In this document: positions 1-8,819 of the stretch, one piece after another
Layout: every line of letters begins with the position of its first letter
How positions within the stretch are numbered: position 1 is the first letter of the stretch
Source: Sandaracinus amylolyticus
Lineage (GTDB): Bacteria; Myxococcota_A; Polyangia; Polyangiales; Sandaracinaceae
Direction of reading: 5' to 3'
Length of the DNA stretch: 64,000 nt
Assembly: GCF_000737325.1 (NCBI RefSeq)
Contig: NZ_CP011125.1
Location: 8,370,001-8,434,000, forward strand
Notes under the pieces: model-generated
Told to the model about the DNA's origin: nothing
The model's database searches: none
What the model saw: the letters and a program-made list of their open reading frames with translations, nothing else
Translations under genes and position numbers: made by a program

Positions 1-127
1 GGCGCACCTCGACGAGGTCCGGGCGCGTGAGCAGCGCCCTGCGACTGACGCGGATCGCCTCGTCGTAATTGCGCTCGGCGATGAGCCGCTTGGCGCGTGC
101 GGTCTGCTCCTCGGGGCCTTCGGCCAT
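1..127 (-). CDS. TPR-type protein, N-terminal fragment (cut by window edge)
   Basis: Only the first 42 codons are in the window; the gene runs leftward off the edge. The ATG at 127-125 begins MAEGPEEQTARAK, followed by a helical pair (NYDEAIRVSRRALLTRP) that fits a tetratricopeptide motif, with the A/Y/P spacing of a TPR. Proteins that start this way are usually TPR scaffold or tool-box proteins in myxobacteria. The ATG at 155 is in another frame and was not chosen. The function cannot be told from 42 residues. Confidence 0.6.
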   Translation of the reverse strand, partial: MAEGPEEQTARAKRLIAERNYDEAIRVSRRALLTRPDLVEVR

Positions 128-235
128 CTGGCGCGCGAGATCGTAGTCGATTCATGGGGGGGATCGCAGCGACAAAGACGCGTGCTCGTGGATCGCGCGT
201 TGCTGGAGCCCGGGAAACACGCGGAGAATGGCAGG

Positions 236-1162
236 ATGCGGCACACGGGGATGGGGGCGGCGCTCGGAGCGGCGCTGGTGATGGGCGGCTGTTTCGGCGC
301 GCACGGGCGCGGCGACGACGCGGACGCGGGGCCGCTCGGTGACGGCGGGCTGGTCGGCGACTGCGCGGCGGCATCGGCGGCGCCCGAGGGCGCGCCCTGC
401 GTCGACGGGCTGCACTGCGACGACTTCGGCAGCTGCGGGCCGAGCACGACGATCCGGTGCGTCGACGGGCGGCTCCGCCGCATGTCGCGCATCTGCTCTC
501 CGCCCCCGCGCGCGCGTGACTGCGACGAGTACGCGCGCTTCGCCGGCGGCCCGGTGCTCTGCGACGCGGCCGAGTTCGTCGGGTGCACGCGCGACGAGGG
601 CGACTGCTGCTTCACCCGGATCGACTGCGAGGGCGGCATGGTCGTCGAGACGCGGCTCTGCGGCGACTGCGAGGGCGAGTGCCCGGGCTACACCCCGCCG
701 CCGCCCGAGCACCCGATCTGCACGTCGAGCGTCGCGTGCGAGGGCTTCCCCTGCGTGCCGCCGGGCACGCCGCGCGCGTGCGGGATCTGCCGGCCCGCCG
801 AGCACCAGTGCGAGGTCGACGGCGACTGCGGGCCCGGCTCGTTCTGCGTGGAGCGCGCCGCGTCGTGCCTGTGCGACGGAGCGACCCAGCGCGTCTGCGA
901 GATCGACTGCCGCACCGCGGAGAGCGATCCCTGCGCGGCCGGCGAGCGCTGCGGGAGCGACGGGCGGTGCCGCGTGCTCTCGTGCGAGGGCGAGTGGACC
1001 TGCGGCGTGAACCAGCGCTGCACGCCGGGCGCCGACGCGCCGACCGACGCGCACGGATGCAGCCGCGTCGCCTGCGACACCGCGCTCGACTGCGACTGCG
1101 GCGCGTGCATCGACGGGCTCTGCTACGACGGCCCCGGCACCTGCGAGCCGCCGGTGCCCTGA
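236..1162 (+). CDS. Cys-rich lipoprotein, 308 aa
   Basis: The N-terminus MRHTGMGAALGAALVMGGC is a short lipoprotein signal peptide. The lipobox (MGGC) is imperfect, with Met at -3. After an Asp/Gly-rich linker the mature part carries more than 35 cysteines in irregular CxxxxxC and CxxxDC patterns (for example CEVDGDCGPGSFC), as in secreted disulfide-rich myxobacterial lipoproteins. The start at 236 was preferred to the upstream in-frame start at 182 because it puts the signal peptide at the N-terminus and has GGAG about 10 bases upstream. No enzymatic motif is visible; the surface role is inferred. Confidence 0.8.
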   Translation: MRHTGMGAALGAALVMGGCFGAHGRGDDADAGPLGDGGLVGDCAAASAAPEGAPCVDGLHCDDFGSCGPSTTIRCVDGRLRRMSRICSPPPRARDCDEYARFAGGPVLCDAAEFVGCTRDEGDCCFTRIDCEGGMVVETRLCGDCEGECPGYTPPPPEHPICTSSVACEGFPCVPPGTPRACGICRPAEHQCEVDGDCGPGSFCVERAASCLCDGATQRVCEIDCRTAESDPCAAGERCGSDGRCRVLSCEGEWTCGVNQRCTPGADAPTDAHGCSRVACDTALDCDCGACIDGLCYDGPGTCEPPVP

Positions 1163-1166
1163 CCCG

Positions 1167-1530
1167 TCAGTCGACGCGCGCTTCTTCGCGCGCGCGCCGG
1201 GGATCGTAGAGCTGCGGCATCCGCCACCGGATGCCGCAGCTGACCGACCAGCCCTCGTCGGTGCTCGGGAACGTCGTGCCGAAGGTCGCGTCGATCTCGC
1301 GTCGTCCGAGAGGATCGAGCGCGGCCCGAGCTGCGCCCACGTCTCGAGCTCGACGTAGCCGCCGCCCACCACACGCGGGTCGTCGGTCAGGTACGGGCGC
1401 TGGGGGTCGGCGCGTGAAGGGAGCAAGAGCGCGCAGAGCGCGACCGCTGGAACGAGAGAGCGGGTCGTAGCGCTCCGGCGCGCCCGTCGGTCGGGCGGCC
1501 GATGGGTATCGAGGACGTCACCGAACACCC
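1167..1530 (-). pseudogene. Remnant of a secreted/outer-membrane-type protein with internal deletion
   Basis: On the minus strand a signal peptide (SLVPAVALCALLLPSRA) is followed by QRPYLTDDPRVVGGGYVELE, which looks like an intact mature N-terminus. Near 1300-1320 the frame is lost. The next frame at once gives a coherent C-terminus (EIDATFGTTFPSTDEGWS, then GIRWRMPQLYDPR) ending at TGA 1169-1167. The two ends are joined with the middle of the gene missing, so this is a deletion remnant rather than a simple frameshift. The original start is not certain; 1530 is approximate. The stop lies only 4 bases beyond the stop of the convergent lipoprotein gene. Confidence 0.6.
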
Positions 1531-1577
1531 TCGATCGCGGACGCTCCGGCCGCTCCGGGGACATCCGAGCGCGTGTG

Positions 1578-1835
1578 GAGCCGGCCCGACCCCCTCTCCC
1601 GCATGTGCGGATCGCGGGTAGAGCCGGCCCGACCCCCTCTCCCGCATGTGCGGATCGCGGGTAGAGCCGGCCCGACCCCCTCTCCTGCATGTGAGGATCG
1701 CGGGTAGAGCCGGCCCGACCCCCACTCCCGCATGTGCGGATCGCGGGTAGAGCCGGCCCGACCCCCGCTCCCGCATGTGAGGATCGCGGGTAGCGCCGGC
1801 CCGACCCCCGCTCGCGCATCTGCGGAGCGCTCGTG
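1578..1835. repeat. Tandem repeat, six copies of a 43-bp unit
   Basis: Units start at 1578, 1621, 1664, 1707, 1750 and 1793, exactly 43 bases apart, each beginning GAGCCGGCCCGACCCCC. The unit holds a small hairpin (CCGCA-TG-TGCGG), mutated in some copies (TGAGG at the third and fifth), followed by GATCGCGGGTA. A 43-base period is not a multiple of three, so coding is unlikely although frames are open on both strands. There are no unique spacers, so it is not a CRISPR array. It fills the gap between two decayed genes. Confidence 0.9.
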
Positions 1836-1843
1836 CGAGACGC

Positions 1844-2001
1844 TCAGACGTGCTGGTACACGACGCGAATCGGCATCCCCAGCGCGCGCTCGACCTGCAC
1901 GACGACGCGAGGCGCGCCGGCCGCACACGCGCGAGCCCGGGCACCGACGCCAGCACGCGACGGGCGTGCTCGAGCGCCGCCTCGTCGCACGTCGCCGACA
2001 C
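1844..2001 (-). pseudogene. Remnant of a small gene, frame-broken
   Basis: A GTG at 2001 opens SATCDEAALEHARRVLASVPG, just downstream of the transglutaminase stop (2017) and on the same strand. After about 30 residues the frame changes, and the shifted frame reads VVVQVERALGMPIRVVYQHV then TGA (1846-1844), which looks like a natural C-terminus. The two parts fit one short protein that has lost internal sequence. It would be the last gene of the leftward run. The function is unknown. It could instead be two chance open segments in GC-rich DNA. Confidence 0.45.
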
Positions 2002-2016
2002 GCTCGGGGACCACGC

Positions 2017-4173
2017 TCAGCTCGGCTTCACGTCGCGCAGCTTCTCGCGGAGCTGCGCGAGCTCGCTCGGATCGAGCGTCTCGCCGCCGAAGCGCACCGA
2101 GAGGTAGCGCTCCGTCACCTCGCGCACGATCGCGGCATGCACGAAGCCCTCGGCCTCGAGCAGCGCCGCGTGCTCGCGCGGCGTGCGGTCGAGGGGCCTC
2201 GCGCGACCGAGCGTCTCGAGCGCGCGCTCGAGCGCGCGATACAGCGCGACCACCTCGCGCGCATTCTCCGGCACCTGCGGGCCTCGAGCCTGCGCGCCGC
2301 GACGACGGCGCAGCATCACCGCGAGCGCGCCGAACGCGAGCACGATCCCGCTGATCGCGAGCACGCGCGTCCACGGCAGCGGCGCACCCGCCCGCGCGCG
2401 CGTCGGCTCGTCCGGCGAGATGCGCGCGCCGCCCGAGGGCGACGACGCGCCGAGCTCGCGCAGCCACCGCGAGAGCCGGCGCGCGAGCGAGCGCTGGGCG
2501 CGCAGGTCGTAGCCGATCACGTCGGACTCCCAGCTCGTGCGCAGCGCGTCGATCATCGCGGAGAGCTCGTCGAGCAGCCCGCGCGCGAAGTCGACCTCGC
2601 CGCGCGACGGCGGCGTCGGATCGAACGTCACCCAGCCCTCGCCCTCGAGCCACACCTCGACCCAGCTGTGCGCGTCGCCGTTCGTGATCGCGTACCAGCG
2701 TCCCCAGGCGTTCCAGCGCCCGCCGAGGAACCCCGTCGCGTTGCGCGTGGGCACGCCGAGCGAGCGCAGCATGATCGCCATCGCCGTCGAGAAGTACTCG
2801 CAGTGCCCGGCGCGCCACTCGAAGAGGAACGCGTCGAGCGGCAGGCGCGTGCCGGGGTCCTGCATGTCGAGCGAGTAGCGCATCGCGCGCAGGTGCTCCT
2901 GGATGCGCTCGGCGCGATCGCGGTCGCTCGTCGCGCCCTCGGTCCACTCGCGCGCGAGGTGCGCGACGCGCTCGTGGCCCGCGGGCACCTGCAGGTAGGG
3001 CGCGGCCGACGCGACATCGAGCGGCTCGGGGTCCTCGCGGCGCGAGCCCGGCGCGGCCACCCACGCGCGATAGCGCAGCCCGAGCCCGTCGTCGGCCTCG
3101 TAGCGGATGTCGAGCCCGGGCTCGAGCGTCAGGCGCCGGCCGACCTCGATGCCGGTGGTGAGGCGCCCCGGGATCTGCACCGCGACCGCGCGATCGGGGA
3201 GGAACACGACGGGATCGTCGAGGTGATCGAGCACGATCTCGAACGGCAGGTCGCGATCGAGATCGGGCACGCGCTCGATCGGGTAGTAGTCGTCGTAGCG
3301 ACGCACCGCGCGAGGGTCGCGCAGCGAGCGCGACCAGCGCCGGCCGTCGTAGCGATCGAACGAGGTGCCGCGCATGCGGATCGCGGCGCGCGCCGGCGGG
3401 GTGATCCCGGCGCCGATGCCCGGCGGCACGACGCGCATGACGACCGTCGGATCGTCGCGCACGAGGCCCACCTGTCCGAGCTCGACGTCGCCGCCGAAGC
3501 CCGCGACGTGCGTCGGCGAGCCGCGCCCGAACGAGAGCATGCCGAGCCCGACGCGCGGGAAGAGCACGAAGAGCGCCGCGGTCATCACGAAGAGCGGGAG
3601 CGAGAGCGCGGCGGTGCCGAGCAGGAACGAGGGACCGACGACGCGGCGCGAGGCGAGCACGCGGCGCACGTCGGCGGCGCGACCGGGATCGGGATCGCCG
3701 GGATAGTGCCCCTCGATCTCGCTGCGCAGGTGGGTGAGCGCGAGCATCCACGGCGCGACCACGACGAAGCCGAGGAACGCGATGCCGTACGTCAGCTCGG
3801 TCGAGAGCACGGTCGCGGCACAGAGCTGGAGGAACGCGAGCATCGCGATCTGCTGGTGCTCGGCGGCGCTGCGGCGGTTGCAGAGGCGCGAGATCTGGAG
3901 CGCGGCGGTGAGCTCGAGCGCGAGCGGGAGCAGCGGCTCGCCGAGCACGCCGCGCACGATCGCGAGCGCGAAGAGCACGAGCAGCGCGACGTTCCATCCG
4001 CGCTGCCAGCCCGGCTGGTGCAGGCGCGGCCCCTCGACGAACACCGACGCGACGAAGCCCGCGACGATCACCGCCTGCACGAAGAACGAGAGCTCGCCGC
4101 CGAGGAAGAGCGCGGCGAGGCCGAGCCCCGCCATCATGTACGTGACGTGCTTGTGGAGCGCGGCGAAGCTCAT
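2017..4173 (-). CDS. TgpA-type membrane transglutaminase-like protein, 718 aa
   Basis: The N-terminal third is a set of transmembrane helices (DUF3488-type). A periplasmic transglutaminase-like domain follows, with a visible triad: Cys458 in GHCEYFSTA, His502 in DAHSWVEVW and Asp518 in FDPTP. Another hydrophobic segment and a cytoplasmic DUF4129-like tail (TPREHAALLEAEGF) complete the TgpA layout. The ATG at 4173 overlaps the stop of the DUF58 gene (ATGA), which supports translational coupling. TgpA proteins usually accompany MoxR and DUF58 partners, as here. The substrate is unknown; a cell-envelope role is inferred from the family. Confidence 0.93.
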   Translation of the reverse strand: MSFAALHKHVTYMMAGLGLAALFLGGELSFFVQAVIVAGFVASVFVEGPRLHQPGWQRGWNVALLVLFALAIVRGVLGEPLLPLALELTAALQISRLCNRRSAAEHQQIAMLAFLQLCAATVLSTELTYGIAFLGFVVVAPWMLALTHLRSEIEGHYPGDPDPGRAADVRRVLASRRVVGPSFLLGTAALSLPLFVMTAALFVLFPRVGLGMLSFGRGSPTHVAGFGGDVELGQVGLVRDDPTVVMRVVPPGIGAGITPPARAAIRMRGTSFDRYDGRRWSRSLRDPRAVRRYDDYYPIERVPDLDRDLPFEIVLDHLDDPVVFLPDRAVAVQIPGRLTTGIEVGRRLTLEPGLDIRYEADDGLGLRYRAWVAAPGSRREDPEPLDVASAAPYLQVPAGHERVAHLAREWTEGATSDRDRAERIQEHLRAMRYSLDMQDPGTRLPLDAFLFEWRAGHCEYFSTAMAIMLRSLGVPTRNATGFLGGRWNAWGRWYAITNGDAHSWVEVWLEGEGWVTFDPTPPSRGEVDFARGLLDELSAMIDALRTSWESDVIGYDLRAQRSLARRLSRWLRELGASSPSGGARISPDEPTRARAGAPLPWTRVLAISGIVLAFGALAVMLRRRRGAQARGPQVPENAREVVALYRALERALETLGRARPLDRTPREHAALLEAEGFVHAAIVREVTERYLSVRFGGETLDPSELAQLREKLRDVKPS

Positions 4174-5216
4174 GCGACCGCGTCGATCGCGAGCTCGGGG
4201 GTGACGATCACGCTCGATGCGCGCGGCGTGGGCAGCGGCGCCGCGTCGTGCGCGACGGGCCCGAGCAGCGCGAGGTAGCGGAGGATGGGATCGGGCGCGC
4301 CGCCTCCGAGCACGACCGGCGAGCCACCGCTGCGCGTGATCACGTCGACGCTCGAGCCGTGGGCGAGCGCGCGCTCCGCGATCGACGCGGCGTGGGAGAT
4401 CGCGCGCTCGAACGCGAGGGGCCACGCGGCGTCGTCGAGGTCCGGGGGGCGCGCGTTGTCGAGCACGATCGAGAGGCGCGCGCCGCTCTCGCGCTCGCGC
4501 TCGCGCACCACGAGGCGACCGAGCGCGGCGCTGCGACGCGCGTGCACGGAGCGCGCTTCGTCGCCGGCGCGGTACTCGCGGAGCCCGGCGGGCTCGGTGC
4601 CCGGACCGCGCCGCGGGCTCGCACGATCCTCGGCGCGCGCGCCCGCGGGCAGCGCCGGCGCGACGACCGGGACGAGCGCGGGATACACGACGAGCTCGGT
4701 GCGATCGTCGACGAGGCGCCACTTCTCGAAGAGGCCGAACGGGTACCGCGTGCTGAGCCGGAAGCGCGAGAGCACGAGCACGCCGCGCTTGCTGGGCACG
4801 CGACGGTACGCGGCGACCTGCTCGGCGCGCGCGCCGACCTTGAGGAAGTAGCAGCGGCGATCGGTGGGCTCGTCGGCGGCCTGGTCCTCGACCTCGATCG
4901 AGAAGCTCGGGAGCCACTTCTTGTCGTTCGCGAGCGCGAGCTCGATCACGCACGGCGTGCCGACGAACGCGCGCGACGGCAGCGAGCGACGCACGCGCAC
5001 CCACCACAGCACGAGATCGCTGAGCACGCCGGAGAGGACGATCAGGCTCAGCATCAGGCCGAGCACGAGGTAGAGCAGGTTGTTGCCGGTGTTCACCGCG
5101 CCCGCGCCGACGCCGAGCGTGGTGAGCACGAAGACGCGCCCTTCGCGGGTGAAGCGCAGCCCGCGCCGCGCGCGACGCGCCTTCTTCTCGGCCGCGGCGG
5201 CGCGATCCCGCCGCAT
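4170..5216 (-). CDS. DUF58 domain protein, 348 aa
   Basis: A basic N-terminus (about residues 1-25) is followed by two close membrane helices (GNNLLYLVLGLMLSLIVLSG), then a soluble region ending in the DUF58 signature GLREYRAGDEARSVH with a VWA-like fold (LSIVLDN). DUF58 proteins are regular partners of MoxR AAA+ ATPases. The start is 2 bases from the MoxR stop, and the stop overlaps the transglutaminase start by 4 bases, so the three form one transcription unit. The molecular role is not established beyond this association. Confidence 0.92.
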   Translation of the reverse strand: MRRDRAAAAEKKARRARRGLRFTREGRVFVLTTLGVGAGAVNTGNNLLYLVLGLMLSLIVLSGVLSDLVLWWVRVRRSLPSRAFVGTPCVIELALANDKKWLPSFSIEVEDQAADEPTDRRCYFLKVGARAEQVAAYRRVPSKRGVLVLSRFRLSTRYPFGLFEKWRLVDDRTELVVYPALVPVVAPALPAGARAEDRASPRRGPGTEPAGLREYRAGDEARSVHARRSAALGRLVVRERERESGARLSIVLDNARPPDLDDAAWPLAFERAISHAASIAERALAHGSSVDVITRSGGSPVVLGGGAPDPILRYLALLGPVAHDAAPLPTPRASSVIVTPELAIDAVA

Positions 5217-5218
5217 GA

Positions 5219-6157
5219 TCAGACGGGCACCGGCACGCCCGCGACCACGTCGCGCACGACGCGCGCCGCGTCGCCTCGCGCGCGCGGTCCGTCGCCGGCG
5301 CCCGCGACGCGGACGCGATGCGCGAGCACCGGCACCGCGAGCGCCTTCACGTCGTCGGGCGTCGCGTAGGCGCGTCCCGACACGAGCGCGTGGGCGCGCA
5401 CCGCGCGCTCCAGGGCGAGCGCCGCGCGCGTGCTCGCGCCGAGCTCGAGCAGCGGCGTGGTGCGCGTCGCGCAGACGATCTCGTGCAGGTAGTCGAGCAC
5501 GAGGTCCTCGGTGCGCACCTCGTTCACCGCGCTCTGCGCCGCGAGCAGCTCGGGCAGCGTGACGATCGGCGCCAGCGAGTCGACGGGATCGGCGCCGCGC
5601 CGCGCACCGAGGAGACGACGCTCGACGTCGCGCGGCGGATAGCCGATCTCGACGCGCAACAAGAAGCGATCGAGCTGCGACTCCGGGAGCGGGTACGTGC
5701 CGTGGAACTCCTCGGGGTTCTGGGTCGCGACCACGAAGAAGGGCTCTTCGAGCGCGCGGGTCTCGCCCTCGATCGAGACGCGTCGCTCCTCCATCGCCTC
5801 GAGCAGCGCGGACTGCGTGCGCGGCGTGGTGCGGTTGATCTCGTCGGCGAGGAGGATCGGCGTGAACACGGGCCCGGGCTTGAACGTGAGCGCGCCGGTG
5901 CTCGGATCGTAGATCGAGCCTCCGAGGACGTCCGCGGGCAGCAGGTCCGAGGTGAATTGGATGCGCCGGAACCCGACGCCGATGGAGCGCGCGAGGGTGC
6001 GCGCGAGCGTCGTCTTGCCGACGCCCGGGACGTCTTCGACGAGGAGGTGACCGCGCGCGAGGAGCGCCGTCACTGCGAGCGAGACGACCTCGCCCTTGCC
6101 GAGGAGGACACGACCGACGTGCTCGACCAGACGCGTCGCGAGAGAAGGACCGCTCAC
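5219..6157 (-). CDS. MoxR-family AAA+ ATPase, 312 aa
   Basis: Walker A (PGVGKTT, residues 44-50) lies after a short N-terminal helix. Walker B is in PILLADEINR, and sensor residues follow (VVATQNPEEFHGTYPLPESQ), a hallmark of MoxR proteins. The length is normal. The start is taken as the GTG at 6157; an in-frame GTG at 6175 would add six residues. MoxR ATPases act as chaperone-like remodelling enzymes for partner proteins, here most likely the DUF58 and transglutaminase proteins encoded just downstream. The gap to the upstream kinase gene is 44 bases. Confidence 0.95.
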   Translation of the reverse strand: MSGPSLATRLVEHVGRVLLGKGEVVSLAVTALLARGHLLVEDVPGVGKTTLARTLARSIGVGFRRIQFTSDLLPADVLGGSIYDPSTGALTFKPGPVFTPILLADEINRTTPRTQSALLEAMEERRVSIEGETRALEEPFFVVATQNPEEFHGTYPLPESQLDRFLLRVEIGYPPRDVERRLLGARRGADPVDSLAPIVTLPELLAAQSAVNEVRTEDLVLDYLHEIVCATRTTPLLELGASTRAALALERAVRAHALVSGRAYATPDDVKALAVPVLAHRVRVAGAGDGPRARGDAARVVRDVVAGVPVPV

Positions 6158-6201
6158 CGCGTCCGAAGGTACCACGCGACGATGGCCGGACGGCCGGCGA
6201 C

Positions 6202-7791
6202 CTAGCCGTCCGCCGAGGCGTCCAGCGGCACGGCGACGACGTAGCGCGTGCTCGTCGCGTCGCGGCACTCGGCCCACACGTCGCCGTGGTGGAGCCGCAC
6301 CAGCTTGCGCGCGAGCGAGAGCGCGAGGCCGAGCCCTCCCACCCGGCGCCCGCTGGTCGAGTCGCGCAGGTCGCCGAACGCGTCGAAGATGCGCGCGAGG
6401 TCCTCCTCGCCGAGGCAGCGCGCGTCGTCGCGCACCTCGATCAAGAGGGCGGGCGCGCCGCTGCGCGCGTTCCCGATCGCGGCGCGCACCGTGAGCACGC
6501 CTTCGCTCTTGCCGCGCGCGGCGTGACGGAACGTGGCGACGACGGCCTGCACGATGCGCGCGCGATCGACGTACACCGGCGGGAGCCCCGCTTGGACCTG
6601 CGGGTCGATCTTCACCGAGGTGCCCTCGACGATCGAGCGGCCGAGCCGCACGGCCTCGGTGACGATCTCGACCGAGGGCGTCCACTCGCGCTTGATGCGC
6701 AGGCGACGCGCGTCGAGGCGCGCGGAGTCGAGGATGTCGCCGAGCAGGCGCAGCAGATCCTCGGCGCTGCGGCGCACCATCACGACGCTCTCGCGCTGAT
6801 CGTGGGTCATCGGTCCGTCGGCGCCGTCCTCGAGCAGCTGCGCGAAGCCGACGATCGAGTTGAGCGGGCTGCGCAGCTCGTGGCCCATCGCAGCCATGAA
6901 GCGCGAGCGGACCTGCTCCTCGCGCTCGATCTGTCGCTGCGCGTTCGCCTCGCCGCGGCGCGCGACCGACGCGGCGTCGACCTCGGCGCGCACGTCGGCC
7001 CACGCGCCGAGCGCGATCTCGGTGCGCAGCGCGGGAGGACGGACGTCCTGCTCGTCGGCCTCGGGATCGAGCGCCTCGACGTGGGCCGCGATCGCGTCGA
7101 GCTCGCCGCGCGCGATCGTGGTGCGCGCCATCTCGATCAGCGCGATGGCCGCGCCGGGCACCAGCGCGAGCGCGGCGGTGGGCGTCGGCGAGAACGCGAG
7201 CGCGGCGAAGCCGACGGAGAGCGCGGGCGCGGCGGCGATCGTCGCGTCGCGCAGCGCGATCTCGACGCGCGTGGGGTCGGGCAGATCGCGCGCGGGGAGG
7301 CGCGCGATCCACGCCTCGACCGGCGCTGCGACGACGCGCGCGGCAGGCGCGGTGACGAGCGCGCCCGCCGCGAGCACCGCGGGGACCACCGCGGGATCGA
7401 GCGGCGCGAGCAGCAGCGCGACGACGAGAGTGCCGAGCGCCGCGATCACGAGCGGCACACGCTCCGCGGATCGCAGCACGCGCGGCGAGGGCGCGAACGG
7501 CGCCGAGCCGGGATCGGATCGCGCGGCGCGATGCAGGATGCGCTGCGCGTGCACGAACGCCGCGCCCGCGAGGGCGCGCGCGACCGCGGCGAGCATCACG
7601 GCGGCGAGCGCGAGCTCCACCTCGCGGTGCGCGAGCTCGCAGAGCGCACCGAGCGCGACGATCTCGATCGCGCCCAGCACGACGAGCCCGATGAGCACGC
7701 GGCGCGCGCCGCCGACGCGCGTCGGCAGCGGGAGCACGATCGGGAGATCGCTCTCGAGCAGCTCGCTCGTCGTCATCTCCTCGCTGGTCAC
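6202..7791 (-). CDS. Membrane sensor histidine kinase, 529 aa
   Basis: The N-terminal half holds several hydrophobic helices (for example VLIGLVVLGAIEIVALGAL), giving a membrane sensor with no recognisable ligand domain. The HisKA box GHELRSPLN has its phospho-acceptor at about His304. The HATPase domain is divergent: the G1 region reads EVRDDARCLGEEDL rather than a clean DxGxG, while GRRVGGLGLALSLARKLV keeps the G2 glycines. GTG 7791 overlaps the stop of the upstream kinase (GTGA), so that start was chosen; an ATG at 7776 is the alternative. No response regulator is adjacent. It is probably co-transcribed with moxR. Confidence 0.87.
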   Translation of the reverse strand: MTSEEMTTSELLESDLPIVLPLPTRVGGARRVLIGLVVLGAIEIVALGALCELAHREVELALAAVMLAAVARALAGAAFVHAQRILHRAARSDPGSAPFAPSPRVLRSAERVPLVIAALGTLVVALLLAPLDPAVVPAVLAAGALVTAPAARVVAAPVEAWIARLPARDLPDPTRVEIALRDATIAAAPALSVGFAALAFSPTPTAALALVPGAAIALIEMARTTIARGELDAIAAHVEALDPEADEQDVRPPALRTEIALGAWADVRAEVDAASVARRGEANAQRQIEREEQVRSRFMAAMGHELRSPLNSIVGFAQLLEDGADGPMTHDQRESVVMVRRSAEDLLRLLGDILDSARLDARRLRIKREWTPSVEIVTEAVRLGRSIVEGTSVKIDPQVQAGLPPVYVDRARIVQAVVATFRHAARGKSEGVLTVRAAIGNARSGAPALLIEVRDDARCLGEEDLARIFDAFGDLRDSTSGRRVGGLGLALSLARKLVRLHHGDVWAECRDATSTRYVVAVPLDASADG

Positions 7792-8819
7792 GCCGAGGGC
7801 CCTCCCTGCGCGGGAAGCACGAGCGTGAACGTCGAGCCGCGACCGACCGTGCTCTGCACCTCGATCCGACCGCCGTGCCACTGCGCCATCTCGCGCGCGA
7901 TCGCGAGGCCGAGCCCCCAGCCCTCGGTGCGACCGCGGTTCGTGTCGACGCGCTCGAACGTGCGGAAGATGCGATCGAGATCCTCGCGCGCGATCCCGGG
8001 CCCGGTGTCCTCGACGGCGAGGCGCACCTCGCGCGTGGCGCCGCCCTCGGCGCGGAAGCGCACGTGACCCTTCTTCGTGAACTTCACCGCGTTCGCGCCG
8101 AGGTTCAGGAGGATCTGCCGGATGCGCCGCGCGTCGGCGGGCACGCGCGCGAGATCGGGCGCGATGTCGACCTCGATCGTGATCGGCTTGTCACGACGCT
8201 GCACCTCGACGAGGCGCGCGACCTCGCGCACCAGCGCCGCGAGATCGACGAGCTCGAGGCGCGACGCGATCGGCGTGCGGCGCGACGACGAGTCGAGCAC
8301 CTCGTCCACGAGCTCCTTGAGGTACGCGCCCGCGGTGTGGATCGCCTCGACGTCCTCGCGCTGCGAGGGCGAGAGCGGTCCTTCGATCTCCGAGAGCAGC
8401 ACCTCGGCGAAGCCCTGGATCGAGTTGAGCGGAGTGCGCAGCTCGTGGCTCACCGCGGCGAGGAACTCCTCCTTCGATCGCTGCGCGCGCTCTGCGATGC
8501 GGCGCTTCTCGTGAGCGCGCGTGCGCAGCGCGTCGAGCCGCGCGCGGAGCCGCGCGCGCGCCTGGGCGAGCGCGACGCTGCGCAGGGTCGGACCGCCGAG
8601 CGTGGTCGCGGCGCGGCGCATGCGCCCGAGGCGCGCCGCGCCGTACACCGACGCCAGCGCGAGCAGGCCCCACGCGAGCACGACCCACCCGAGCGAGAGC
8701 GCGCGCCACGACGCGCCTTCGCTCGTCGCCCAGGGCACGATCGCGACCGTGCTCGCCGCGATCACCGCGAGCGATGCACGGACGCGGAAGCTCGAGCCGA
8801 CGCGCGCCCGAGATCCCAT
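7788..8819 (-). CDS. Sensor histidine kinase, 343 aa
   Basis: Two membrane helices (about residues 13-30 and 42-62) with almost no periplasmic loop are followed by a coiled-coil linker, a HisKA box SHELRTPLN (His125) and a complete HATPase domain (N-box NLGANAVKF, G1 DTGPGI, G2 GWGLGLAIAREM). The short membrane part suggests sensing in the membrane or through partners. Its stop overlaps the next kinase start (GTGA), and its ATG shares one base with the stop of the upstream CNB-domain gene. Two kinases in tandem without a receiver gene are unusual. Confidence 0.92.
   Translation of the reverse strand: MGSRARVGSSFRVRASLAVIAASTVAIVPWATSEGASWRALSLGWVVLAWGLLALASVYGAARLGRMRRAATTLGGPTLRSVALAQARARLRARLDALRTRAHEKRRIAERAQRSKEEFLAAVSHELRTPLNSIQGFAEVLLSEIEGPLSPSQREDVEAIHTAGAYLKELVDEVLDSSSRRTPIASRLELVDLAALVREVARLVEVQRRDKPITIEVDIAPDLARVPADARRIRQILLNLGANAVKFTKKGHVRFRAEGGATREVRLAVEDTGPGIAREDLDRIFRTFERVDTNRGRTEGWGLGLAIAREMAQWHGGRIEVQSTVGRGSTFTLVLPAQGGPSA

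Noticed and set aside
152-1819. Long minus-strand frame across the lipoprotein gene and the 43-bp array
   Set aside because: It is open because of GC bias and repeats. Only the signal-peptide segment near 1300-1530 looks real, and its continuation is in another frame.
1578-1835. CRISPR array
   Set aside because: The units are contiguous, with no unique spacers between repeats, and no cas genes are near. The same holds for the arrays at 14700, 40645 and 59657.
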